Of a DNA stretch of 58,410 nt, positions 1 to 7,870 are shown in pieces (positions within the stretch are counted from its first letter, which is position 1; every line of letters starts with the position of its first letter). A program made the position numbers and the translations under genes. The stretch comes from Alphaproteobacteria bacterium (GTDB lineage: Bacteria; Pseudomonadota; Alphaproteobacteria; Micropepsales; Micropepsaceae). The notes under the pieces are model-generated. The model searched no databases and was not told where the DNA came from. It worked only from the letters and a program-made list of their open reading frames with translations. The DNA is taken from positions 1 to 58,410 of the forward strand of contig SHWE01000008.1 of NCBI GenBank assembly GCA_009693985.1, read 5' to 3'.

Positions 1-471
1 GAGAAGGGCAAGCAGATGGCCGACGTGCTGGCCTCGGGCGAGCTCGCCGCCGCCATCGGCGTCGAGATCGACCATCCGGATGTGAAGCCCCTGATCCCCG
101 ATGCGCTGGAAGCGGGATTGGCGGCGCTGAAAACGCGTAGGCATTATCCGATCAACCACACAATCGTGGTGAAGGACGAGTTGCTGGCGAAACATCCCGG
201 ATTGGCGGCGGATGTCTTCAACGCCTTCGTGGAATCCAAGCGCCTCTATATGGAACAGCTAAGGGCCGGAAAAATCGAAAAGCCGACCGGCGTCGATAAG
301 GTGCATCAGCGGGTGATGGAAATCGCGGGCGATCCGCTGCCCTATGGCATCGCACCCAATCGTCAGACGCTTGAGACTCTGATCGGTCACGCCTTGACGC
401 AGAAGATCATCACCAAGCCGGTGACGGTCGAGGAATTATTCGCCCCCGGAACGCACGGGCTGGTGGGGTAA
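1..471 (+). CDS. 4,5-dihydroxyphthalate decarboxylase-like protein, 3' end only
   Basis: The reading frame is open from base 1, so the gene begins outside the window; about 156 residues are visible. The C-terminus aligns by eye with the complete paralogue at 17713-18702: both share a P-I-x-H stretch, an NAF-x-ESKR helix and a GD-x2-PYGI-x2-NR segment. That family has a periplasmic-binding-protein-like fold and includes 4,5-dihydroxyphthalate decarboxylase of phthalate catabolism. Many members are annotated only as ABC-transporter solute-binding proteins. It ends 3 bp before the convergent PQQ dehydrogenase gene. Family assignment is fairly sure; the substrate is not known. Confidence 0.75.
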   Translation, partial: EKGKQMADVLASGELAAAIGVEIDHPDVKPLIPDALEAGLAALKTRRHYPINHTIVVKDELLAKHPGLAADVFNAFVESKRLYMEQLRAGKIEKPTGVDKVHQRVMEIAGDPLPYGIAPNRQTLETLIGHALTQKIITKPVTVEELFAPGTHGLVG

Positions 472-474
472 CGC

Positions 475-2187
475 TTACCGCGCGCCCGCCGGCGCATCGC
501 CGAGCGCGAAGACGAAGATCGCGTTGGCGTTGGTCGGACGCTGCTTGTCGGGCGTCAGTTGGATCGGCACGGCCGACGTCCAGCTGCCGCCGCCGGTGCC
601 GACCGGAATCGCTAGATATTGCTTGCCGCGCACCGCATAGGTCATCGGGAAGCCTTGCAGCGATGTCGGCATCCGCGTCTGGTACAGCACCTTGCCGTCT
701 CTGATGTCGAAGACATAGAGGTTGCGATCCCAGTCGCCCGCGATGGCCAAGCCGCCCGCCGTCGTCAGCGCGGCAGTATTGAACGGCGTGCGTGTCTGAT
801 GGCGCCACAGCACCTTGCCGTTCATGTCCATGGCGAGGAACTGGCCGAGCCCGTTCGGGCTCGCCGGATGGAAGAGGTTGGTGCGCGCCACCGGTCCGGT
901 GCCGCCGCTGCCGAGCGCCCGCGGCACTTCCTCGAACACGCCGTTCTCGCAGGTCATGCTCATCGGGATGTAGAAGGCCTGCGTGTCGGGGTGATAGGCC
1001 ATCGCCCGCCAGCTCTTGAAGCCGGCGGTGCTCGGGCAGAAATTCACCGGCACGCCGATTTGCGGAATCATCCCGGGGCGATAGGTGACGCGGCCCGTCT
1101 GTGCGTCGAGATTGACGATCGTCTGATAGCCGAGATCGTGCGCGGAGACGAACTTGCCGGTGGCGCGGTCGAGCTCCCACAGAATGCCGAGCTTGCCCAT
1201 CTTGAACAGCGACTGGCGTCCGCCCTCGCGATTGACGAGGATGCTCTCGAACACCTCGTCCATGTCGTGCGTTTCGCCCGGCAGATATTGGTAATACCAA
1301 TTGATCTTGCCGGTGTCGGGATCGAGCGCCAGCGTCGAGTTGGTGTAGAGCGCATCGCCTTCGGTGCCGCGGACGCTGCGGGCCCAGGGTTTTGCCTGCG
1401 CCGTCGACCAATAGACGAGATTGGTGGCGGGATCGTAGCTGCCCGGAATCCACGCATCGCTGCCGGCGCGATATTGCAGCGGCAGGTCGCCCCAGCTATC
1501 GCCGCCCGGCTCGCCGGGGCGCGCGACCGTCGAGGTGCGCCATATTTCGCGGCCCGTCTCGGCGTCGTGGCCCGAGATGAAGCAGACATCGTTCTTGTAG
1601 CGCGTGCAGCCGGTCATGCCGGCGATGACGCGGCCCTTCGCGACGATGGGACCGCTGGTATATTCGTAGCCGAGCTTGTTGTCGGCGACGATCTGTTCCC
1701 AGACGACGGCGCCGGTGCGCGCGTTCAGCGCGACGATGTGGGCGTCGGGCGTGTTGACATAGACCTTGTCGCCATAGAGCGCGATGGAGCGCATCGGCCC
1801 GTCGGCGAGGTCCTGGCGGTCGTAGCGTCTGCGATAATCCCACAGCAGGTCGCCGGTGACGGCATCGAGCGCCTGCACGCTGCCGCCGGGGTTGGGAATG
1901 TACATGACGCCGTCATGGACGAGCGGTGCCGGCTGGCTCGCTCCGGTGCCGAGCGCCCAGGACCAGGCGAGCTGCAAGCGGCCCGCATTGTCGCGGTTGA
2001 TCTGATTGAGCGGGCTGTAGCCCCAGGCATTCGGCGTCCGCCGCCAGCTCAGCCATTCGCCGGCTTCCGGATTCTGAAGCATCGCGTCGGTGACGGGCCG
2101 GACATTTTGTGGAGCTTGTGCGCTCGCGGAAAGAGCGCCGACAAATGCCAGCGCAACGCCGGCCAGCAAACGCATACGGATGGTCAT
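475..2187 (-). CDS. PQQ-dependent dehydrogenase (quinoprotein alcohol dehydrogenase family)
   Basis: 570 residues with a Sec signal peptide (about residues 1-23, ending ASA-QA), so a periplasmic enzyme. The body is a PQQ-binding beta-propeller with repeated blades of the type A-LDA-x-TG-x-x-x-W. It also has the family segments STVARPGEPGG, WIPGSYDP and AQAKPW, and a C-terminal VGTGGGSW. Such enzymes oxidise alcohols or aldehydes and pass electrons to a c-type cytochrome. There is no fused C-terminal haem domain, so a separate acceptor is needed; the cytochrome c at 4269-4658 is a candidate. I see no adjacent Cys-Cys pair of the kind found in methanol and ethanol dehydrogenases. Substrate unknown. 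Confidence 0.88.
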   Translation of the reverse strand: MTIRMRLLAGVALAFVGALSASAQAPQNVRPVTDAMLQNPEAGEWLSWRRTPNAWGYSPLNQINRDNAGRLQLAWSWALGTGASQPAPLVHDGVMYIPNPGGSVQALDAVTGDLLWDYRRRYDRQDLADGPMRSIALYGDKVYVNTPDAHIVALNARTGAVVWEQIVADNKLGYEYTSGPIVAKGRVIAGMTGCTRYKNDVCFISGHDAETGREIWRTSTVARPGEPGGDSWGDLPLQYRAGSDAWIPGSYDPATNLVYWSTAQAKPWARSVRGTEGDALYTNSTLALDPDTGKINWYYQYLPGETHDMDEVFESILVNREGGRQSLFKMGKLGILWELDRATGKFVSAHDLGYQTIVNLDAQTGRVTYRPGMIPQIGVPVNFCPSTAGFKSWRAMAYHPDTQAFYIPMSMTCENGVFEEVPRALGSGGTGPVARTNLFHPASPNGLGQFLAMDMNGKVLWRHQTRTPFNTAALTTAGGLAIAGDWDRNLYVFDIRDGKVLYQTRMPTSLQGFPMTYAVRGKQYLAIPVGTGGGSWTSAVPIQLTPDKQRPTNANAIFVFALGDAPAGAR

Positions 2188-2255
2188 GATGATGCCCTCC
2201 TCAAGTGAGCTATGCTCAGGAGAAGTCTATCACTCCGGAAGAGCGGCGTACGCCT

Positions 2256-3110
2256 TTAGGCGCTCGTCTTATCCAGAAATTCCATCAGGCGGGCGGGGGC
2301 GGTGGCTTCGGTCTGGGCATCGGGGAGCATGTCCCAATATTCCGACTTCGGAATGCATTCTTCGAGATAGCGCGCGGCCGAGGTTGCGTGGCTGGCATCG
2401 CGCCCCGGTACGATGAGGGTAGGAATATCGAGCCGCAGCATGTCTTCCGGCTCAGGCCCCGGGGACGTATCGCGATCGAACAGCGCGCGCATCGTGCCGG
2501 TGACGGCGAACCGGTATTGCTCCACATTCTGCTTCGCGAAGGCGGCGGCGAAATCGGGATCGTTGCGGATGACGGCGGCCCAAGGTCCGCCGCGCGGGTC
2601 CTCGCCGAAGCTCTTGCCGGAGCTTGCCGCGAGTTTCACCACTTCCTCCAGCCCCTTCTCCTGCGCGAAGGCGAGATGCGTGGCGAAGCGCTGATGGCAG
2701 GTGAGCCGGTATTTCGCGCCGCCCACCGGCCAATAGAGGATCATGCTGATGACGATTTCCGGATGCATCACACCGAAGGCCGCGACCGGACAGCAGCCCA
2801 TGCAGCCGCCCATCAGATGCGCCCGCGCGATGCCGAGATGATCGAGCAGGCCTTTGCCTTGCGCGACGTAATGCGCCCAGGTCACGCGCTCGACGCGGCC
2901 GCCCGATTTTCCGCATTCGCGCCGGTCGAAGATGATGCAGGAATATTTCTTCGGCAGCTCTTCCATCAATCTGATGCGGGCATAGACCCCCTGGCTCGAC
3001 CATTTCTCCAGGCTCGCGTCGAAGCCGGCCGGCGCATACATCAGAAGCGGCGGTCCGGACCCCACCACCTCGTAGCGCGTCGCAATACCGTCGATGATCG
3101 CAACTGCCAT
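2256..3110 (-). CDS. alpha/beta hydrolase with cysteine at the nucleophile position
   Basis: 284 residues, no signal peptide, so cytoplasmic. The start chosen (MAVAIID) excludes a long upstream open extension that lies antisense to the Vgb-like gene. The fold shows an early GSGPPLL oxyanion loop, an FDRRECGKS strand-turn and the nucleophile elbow LMGGCMGCC at residues 99-107. In the normal G-x-Ser-x-G motif the serine is replaced by Cys103, as in dienelactone hydrolases. An acid/His pair may lie in VPGRDASHA, but I see no late C-terminal catalytic His. It is divergent from the Vgb-like gene across 186 bp. Reaction unknown; hydrolysis of a lactone or ester from aromatic breakdown is a guess from context. 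Confidence 0.75.
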   Translation of the reverse strand: MAVAIIDGIATRYEVVGSGPPLLMYAPAGFDASLEKWSSQGVYARIRLMEELPKKYSCIIFDRRECGKSGGRVERVTWAHYVAQGKGLLDHLGIARAHLMGGCMGCCPVAAFGVMHPEIVISMILYWPVGGAKYRLTCHQRFATHLAFAQEKGLEEVVKLAASSGKSFGEDPRGGPWAAVIRNDPDFAAAFAKQNVEQYRFAVTGTMRALFDRDTSPGPEPEDMLRLDIPTLIVPGRDASHATSAARYLEECIPKSEYWDMLPDAQTEATAPARLMEFLDKTSA

Positions 3111-3296
3111 GGCCGGTCCCTTTGCAAAATCTCTTGGGTTCACAAAGCAATAGTTCAGTATGAAAGGTTCGGCAAAGCGGGCACCCCTGTGCCCCGCGGT
3201 CCCAGGAATGTGAACCTGCCTCTTGCGCGCCGCACCTATAATCCTCAAAGTTGTACGGTTCGGAACCCCGTCCGCAACGAGGCTGAGGAGATATTC

Positions 3297-4259
3297 ATGA
3301 ATCGCATTTTGCTGAGCACGGCCGCCGGCGTCGCGTTGCTCGCGAGCCCGGTCCTGGCTTATGAAACCAAGACCTTCCCGCTTCCCAACCAGACCTATAT
3401 CCACGACGTGGCCCCGGCGCCCGGCGGGCAGGTCTACTGGACGGCGCAGAGCGATGGTCTTCTCGGCATCCTCGACGCCAAGACGGGCGCCAACAAATTC
3501 GTCAAGCTCGGCGAAGGCTCGGCCCCGCACGGCATCATCACCGGCAAGGACGGCAAGGCCTGGATCGCCGATGGCGGCCAGAACGCGATCGTCAGCTACG
3601 ATCCCAAGACCACCCAGGTGAAGGTCTATCCGCTTCCCGAAGACAGCGGCTACACCAACCTCAACACGCCGACCGAAGACAACGAAGGCAATATCTGGTT
3701 CACCGGCCAGAACGGCATCCACGGCAAACTGGACATCAAGACCTCCAAGGTCAGCGTGTGGAAGTCGCCCAAGGGGCGCGGTTCCTACGGCATCACCACG
3801 ACGCCGGATGGCGAAGTGTGGTTCGTGTCGCTGGCCAATTCCTATCTCGGCCACATCGACCGCAAGACCGGCAATGTCACCGTGCACGAGCCGCCCGTGC
3901 CGAACACCGGCGTGCGCCGCGTGTGGAGCGACTCCAAGGGCGATCTCTGGATGTCGGAATGGAACACCGGGTTCATCGCCCGCTATTCGCCGGCCAATAA
4001 GAAATGGGACCGCTGGGGCATTCCGGGGGTCGAGCGCGCCGCCCTTTACGCCGTCTATGTGGACAGCAAGGACGTCGTCTGGGTCAGCAATTGGCGCGAC
4101 AACAAGGTCTATTCCTTCGATCCCAAGTCGCTGAAATTCACCGCGGTGCCGGCCAGCAAGAACGGCTCGCAAATCCGCCAGATCCACGGCGTCGGCGACA
4201 CGGTGCTGTTGCCGGAATCCGGCAATGCGGCGATCATGACGGTGAATTCCGCCTCTTAA
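3297..4259 (+). CDS. secreted Vgb-like beta-propeller protein (streptogramin-lyase family)
   Basis: 320 residues with a signal peptide (about 1-21, VLA-YE) and a run of propeller blades built on PHGI, DGKAWIAD, EGNIWFTG, DGEVWFVS and KGDLWMSEW. This is the virginiamycin B lyase/NHL-like seven-bladed fold. The start is supported by GAGGAG-like bases 6-12 nt upstream. True Vgb lyases use a PHAI-type histidine in a late blade; the corresponding place here seems to read VRRV, so antibiotic lyase activity is doubtful. The cytochrome c gene follows after 9 bp, suggesting an operon and a periplasmic redox or sensing role. Family is sure, function is not. Confidence 0.8.
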   Translation: MNRILLSTAAGVALLASPVLAYETKTFPLPNQTYIHDVAPAPGGQVYWTAQSDGLLGILDAKTGANKFVKLGEGSAPHGIITGKDGKAWIADGGQNAIVSYDPKTTQVKVYPLPEDSGYTNLNTPTEDNEGNIWFTGQNGIHGKLDIKTSKVSVWKSPKGRGSYGITTTPDGEVWFVSLANSYLGHIDRKTGNVTVHEPPVPNTGVRRVWSDSKGDLWMSEWNTGFIARYSPANKKWDRWGIPGVERAALYAVYVDSKDVVWVSNWRDNKVYSFDPKSLKFTAVPASKNGSQIRQIHGVGDTVLLPESGNAAIMTVNSAS

Positions 4260-4268
4260 ATTGACGAC

Positions 4269-4658
4269 ATGCGCTCCATGAAGATTGCTGTTGCGTTGGG
4301 TGCGCTCGCCGCTATCGCGGCGGGCGCATCTGCGTTTGCGCAAGGGACAAGCGATCCCGGCGAACGCGCCTTCTCGTTCTGCTTCTCCTGCCACTCGGTC
4401 GATGCGAACCAGACGGAGACTCTCTCGGGGCCGAACCTTGCGGGAATCATCGGGCGGCCCGTCGCCTCGAAAGCGGGCTTCGAATACACCGAAGCCTTGA
4501 AGGAATACGGGAAGGGCAAGACCTGGACGCCGGAACTGATCCTGCAATGGATTCAGGACCCGCGGAAAATGGTGCCCGGAACGGAGATGTCGCGCCCGCC
4601 CGGCCCGCGCACCGACGCCGACCGCGCCGCGCTGATCAACTACCTAAAAGCGCATTGA
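4269..4658 (+). CDS. class I c-type cytochrome, periplasmic
   Basis: 129 residues: signal peptide to about residue 24 (AFA-QG), then a single haem-binding CFSCH at residues 38-42. A GTEM segment at 104-107 gives the likely Met haem ligand, and the C-terminal helix ends in ALINYLKAH. This is the mitochondrial cytochrome c / c550 type (LSGPNLAGIIGR and a WTPELILQWIQDPRK helix). It probably carries electrons from periplasmic dehydrogenases, such as the PQQ enzyme 2 kb away, to a terminal oxidase. An inner ATG (MKIAVALG, base 4278) is an equally possible start. Cotranscription with the upstream propeller gene is likely. Confidence 0.9.
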   Translation: MRSMKIAVALGALAAIAAGASAFAQGTSDPGERAFSFCFSCHSVDANQTETLSGPNLAGIIGRPVASKAGFEYTEALKEYGKGKTWTPELILQWIQDPRKMVPGTEMSRPPGPRTDADRAALINYLKAH

Positions 4659-4668
4659 CGCTCGTCCG

Positions 4669-5604
4669 TCAGGCCGTCCAGGTCGCGAAGGGATCTTCCT
4701 CGGGCAATTGCTCGGCGGCGATGCGGACACGGACATCCTTGGACACCAAGACGTTCCGCTCCGGTATTTCGTAGCCCACGCGCGTGACGATCAGCGGAAA
4801 CTTGCCCTTCGGAACGGGGATCTTGGCCGCGCCCGTCTCGTCGGTGACGGCGCGATAGAGGCCGAGCCGCACTTGCGCGTTGGGGATCGGCGCCTTCGTC
4901 TTCGTGTTGACGACTTTCACCGACACCGAATGCTCCGGTTCCGGGACCGTAACGAAGCTGAAGCGTGATGTGGCGCCCTCGTGCGGAAGGTCCGTCTCGC
5001 TGGGCGAAAAGCTCAACGTCCAAGCGTGCAGCTCTTGTTTGCGCGGCGCTTTCAATTGGAGCGTCGCCCAATAGAGGCTTGCTGTTCCTTCCCATGTGAT
5101 GGTGCCGAGCGGTGCCGATCCCATCAGCTCGCCGGCCTCGTCGCGGATTTCGATTTCCCTGCCGCCAAACCCGCATGACGCCGTGCATTTGGCGCCCGCT
5201 TTGACGACGAATTTGGCGCCGCGCACGACGGGCGAGGGCACGTCCCAAACCGCCAGGCTCGTCGCATGCGGCACGATGGTGAGAGCAAGCGGCAGCGCGC
5301 CCTCGGCCCGTTTGCCTGCGTCGTTTTCGTCCTTTGCGACCGTCAGAAGCCAGCGATGCTCGCCGGCGGACGCGGGCGCCGTCAGCGCGAACGCGACGCT
5401 GCCATCCTCCGAAGGCTTCGGCAGAGCACCGGAGGTGATTGTCTTTTTACCATCCAATATTCGATAGGTCGCGCCGTCGGGCCCCATTCCGCCGGGCCAT
5501 TCCAGCCCGACCGAGACGGAAAATTCGGCGCCCGCGTCGATGGATGACGGGGGCGCCTTCGTTAGGCCAAGACGAATTGCGCTTCCGGCTTTCTTCTCGT
5601 CCAT
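4669..5604 (-). CDS. hypothetical protein with C-terminal carboxypeptidase-regulatory-like domain
   Basis: 311 residues without a signal peptide or membrane segment. It appears to be a chain of beta-sandwich units. Residues about 1-210 look Ig-like. Residues about 225-295 match the CarboxypepD-regulatory fold by pattern (VSVKVVNTKTKAPIPNAQV, then a short VTDETGAA turn and a PKGKFPLIVTRVGYE strand). Start MDEKK lies 3 bp after the stop of the FAD oxidoreductase gene on the same strand, so the two are almost certainly cotranscribed. Two Cys (KCTASCGFGG) could form a disulphide. I do not recognise a specific function. Confidence 0.6.
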   Translation of the reverse strand: MDEKKAGSAIRLGLTKAPPSSIDAGAEFSVSVGLEWPGGMGPDGATYRILDGKKTITSGALPKPSEDGSVAFALTAPASAGEHRWLLTVAKDENDAGKRAEGALPLALTIVPHATSLAVWDVPSPVVRGAKFVVKAGAKCTASCGFGGREIEIRDEAGELMGSAPLGTITWEGTASLYWATLQLKAPRKQELHAWTLSFSPSETDLPHEGATSRFSFVTVPEPEHSVSVKVVNTKTKAPIPNAQVRLGLYRAVTDETGAAKIPVPKGKFPLIVTRVGYEIPERNVLVSKDVRVRIAAEQLPEEDPFATWTA

Positions 5605-5607
5605 TCT

Positions 5608-7260
5608 TTACAGCGCCGAAGCCACCCGTCCCGTCGCGGCATGACGGCCGGCGACGCGGCCGAAGATGATGCAGCGCGCCAGACCGTGCTGGGCAAAGCC
5701 GCCCATCGATTCGCCGGCGCAATAGAGCGCGGGAATCACCTCGCCCTTGCGGTCGACCACTTGCGCGTTGGTATTGGTATGCAGGCCGGCCAGCGTGTCG
5801 TGCAGGATCGGCGTCGTCCACGCCGCGAAGAAGGGCGGCTGCGCGATCTTGAAGTTGAGCGCCTTGCGGCCGAACTCGTCCTTGCCGGAATCGATGCCGG
5901 CATTGAACTTCGCGACCGTCTCTTCCAGCACCGCCGGATTCATTTTGCGCCGCTGATAGGGTCCGGCGATATTGTCCGCCAGTTCTTTCAGTGTGTCGCC
6001 TTTGAAGAACCAGCCGGACAGATCGACATAGGGCGGCTCCGTCTTCCAGCGCTCGCGAGTGACCGCGGCCTGATCGAAGATCGCCCAGATCGGCCCGCCG
6101 CCATTCAGCTTTTGCGGATCGCCGCTCCACGACATGCAGGCCGCGAAGAAATCGTATCCGCTCCTTGTTTCGTCGAAGAAGCGAAGACCGTTTTCCTTGA
6201 CCATGATGATGTTCTGGAAATCTTCGACGGTCAGGCCCATGGCGCGGGCCTTGGGGAACAGCGGGCTGTCGGGCTCATAGACGAGCGAGTTGTAGCCCCA
6301 CTGACAACCGATATGGCGCGTCTTGGTGATGGCGGTGCCGGCTTCGGCCGTCTGGTTGGCCGTCGCCCACAGCGAGGCGCCGACATCCATGGCCGCGATT
6401 TCGCCGTCGCCGCTCTGCGGCGAATAGGCGGAGCAGGCCACCTGATATTCCTCTGTCAGACGCGGATCGAAGGTCCGGCGCAAATTGACATTGTCGGTAT
6501 GCCCGCCGGTGCAGAGCAGCACGCCCTTGCGCGCCTGGATGTTGATCGGTCCGTTCGGCCCTTGCGCCGTGATGCCGAGCACGCGTCCCGACAGCGGTTG
6601 CTCGCGGATGAGTTTGGTCATCTTGGTGTTGAGGACGATGTCGACGCCCTTGGCGCGCGCGCTGTTGGCGAGCGGCCGTACCAGGCCGGAGCCGTTGCGG
6701 TTGCGGCGCGGCGAGATCACTTCGGACGGGATGTGCCATTCGATTGTGCGGAACTGGCGCGGCACCGTCGAAGCCGCCGATTGCTGCATGCCGGTCTCGT
6801 ATTTCACGCCCTGCTTGAGCAGCCAATCATAGGTGTCGACGTTCCAATCGGCGAAGATGCGCACCAGGTCGCGGTCGCTATAGCGCGCGGCGCGGTGATC
6901 GTGGCGGGTCCAGTCCTTGAAGACGGAGTCGGGTGAATCCGTGACGCCTTCCAGCTTCTGATGGGCATTGCCGCCGCCGAGATGGAGCTGGCCGCCCGAC
7001 ATGATGCCGTGGCCGCCGATGTCGAAGTTCATATCGATGGCGATGACGGAGGCGCCGTGCTCGGCTGCTTCGCAAGCGGCGGAAAGTCCGGAGACGCCCG
7101 CGCCGACGATCACGAGGTCGGCCGTTCTGTCCCAGCGGGTAGGGACTTGGGCGTTCGCCTCCGTGGCGAGGCCGGAGAGCGCCGCTCCGCCGACCGCGGC
7201 GGCGCCGCCGGACAGCACGGACCGTCTGCTGACTATCGAATTTTTTTCGAGCTTGCCCAT
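5608..7260 (-). CDS. Tat-exported FAD-dependent oxidoreductase (fumarate reductase/ketosteroid dehydrogenase-type flavoprotein)
   Basis: 550 residues. The N-terminus SRRSVLSGG with a following hydrophobic stretch (residues 11-30) is a twin-arginine signal. The FAD-binding GAGVSG lies at 53-58, followed by a DIGGHG loop. The C-terminal FAD segment has LYCAGESMGG and CIIFGRVAGRHAA. The layout is that of the FAD_binding_2 family (fumarate reductase and 3-ketosteroid delta-1-dehydrogenase flavoproteins). The start MGKLEKN was chosen because it gives the intact Tat signal; the frame stays open further upstream. A folded-cofactor flavoprotein in the periplasm fits the other secreted redox proteins nearby. 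Substrate not identifiable. Confidence 0.85.
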   Translation of the reverse strand: MGKLEKNSIVSRRSVLSGGAAAVGGAALSGLATEANAQVPTRWDRTADLVIVGAGVSGLSAACEAAEHGASVIAIDMNFDIGGHGIMSGGQLHLGGGNAHQKLEGVTDSPDSVFKDWTRHDHRAARYSDRDLVRIFADWNVDTYDWLLKQGVKYETGMQQSAASTVPRQFRTIEWHIPSEVISPRRNRNGSGLVRPLANSARAKGVDIVLNTKMTKLIREQPLSGRVLGITAQGPNGPINIQARKGVLLCTGGHTDNVNLRRTFDPRLTEEYQVACSAYSPQSGDGEIAAMDVGASLWATANQTAEAGTAITKTRHIGCQWGYNSLVYEPDSPLFPKARAMGLTVEDFQNIIMVKENGLRFFDETRSGYDFFAACMSWSGDPQKLNGGGPIWAIFDQAAVTRERWKTEPPYVDLSGWFFKGDTLKELADNIAGPYQRRKMNPAVLEETVAKFNAGIDSGKDEFGRKALNFKIAQPPFFAAWTTPILHDTLAGLHTNTNAQVVDRKGEVIPALYCAGESMGGFAQHGLARCIIFGRVAGRHAATGRVASAL

Positions 7261-7352
7261 CGCGACTGCCCTCCCAGGGTGAACCGCCAATATAGGCTGA
7301 ATCCGGGCCGCCGGATAGTTGCGCCGGCTTTCCTGCATGCGATATTGGCGCC

Positions 7353-7466
7353 ATGCGCCGCCTGGACAGATACGATTATATCGGCCTTTTCGTGGTCGCC
7401 CTGCTTGTGGGGATCTGGATCGCGCATTTCGTGCTGCCCGCCCGGCCGCCGGTGCCGCCGACATGA
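7353..7466 (+). CDS. small single-pass membrane protein (37 aa)
   Basis: A 37-codon frame, MRRLDRYDY, then about 19 hydrophobic residues (IGLFVVALLVGIWIAHFVL), then a proline-rich tail. Its stop overlaps the next start as ATGA at 7463-7466, typical of translational coupling. The transmembrane pattern with a positive N-terminal flank and the overlap argue that it is real, but there is no family match I know. It may anchor or assist the secreted protein encoded next. Confidence 0.5.
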   Translation: MRRLDRYDYIGLFVVALLVGIWIAHFVLPARPPVPPT

Positions 7467-7861
7467 GGCGTCGCCTTGCCCTTATGGCCGCCGTGGCTTT
7501 GGCCGCTCTGGCGTCGTCCGAAGCCGGGGCGCAATGGGCGGCGACTAGAATCGTGCCGCAAGCCAACCACAAATGCGACGAGGCGATCGACAGCGGCTCG
7601 ATGCGCAAGACCATCGAAATTGCCGATCAGAAGGACAGCGCCCCCCATGCCAATGGCGCGGCGGGCAATTGGTACGTCACGCGGACGTCCAAATGGATTC
7701 CGTACTGCATGTATCACGACGCGATCGGGCTCTACAGCCTCGACACCTACGCGTTGATGCCGCAAATCATCGACGAAGAGATCCAGATTTGCGAAGCGCT
7801 GGCCGGCGGCGGCAGCCGTCCGGTGGCGCCGTTCGCCGGACCCTGTCCGCCGCCGCGTTAG
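7463..7861 (+). CDS. small secreted protein with four cysteines
   Basis: 132 residues: signal peptide to about residue 23 (AGA-QW), then a roughly 110-residue mature domain with Cys at about 38, 82, 110 and 128, enough for two disulphides. The body is rich in aromatic residues (NWYVTRTSKWIPYCMYHD). The start overlaps the stop of the small membrane ORF by 4 nt (ATGA). It is convergent with the NHL-propeller gene, 9 bp away. I do not recognise the family; periplasmic location is the only inference I would make. Confidence 0.6.
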   Translation: MRRRLALMAAVALAALASSEAGAQWAATRIVPQANHKCDEAIDSGSMRKTIEIADQKDSAPHANGAAGNWYVTRTSKWIPYCMYHDAIGLYSLDTYALMPQIIDEEIQICEALAGGGSRPVAPFAGPCPPPR

Positions 7862-7870
7862 AGCGTAGCG

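Noticed and set aside
3297-4259. Streptogramin resistance gene (vgb)
   Set aside because: The family match is to the propeller fold only. The expected catalytic region is not evident and the context is redox metabolism, so resistance should not be claimed.
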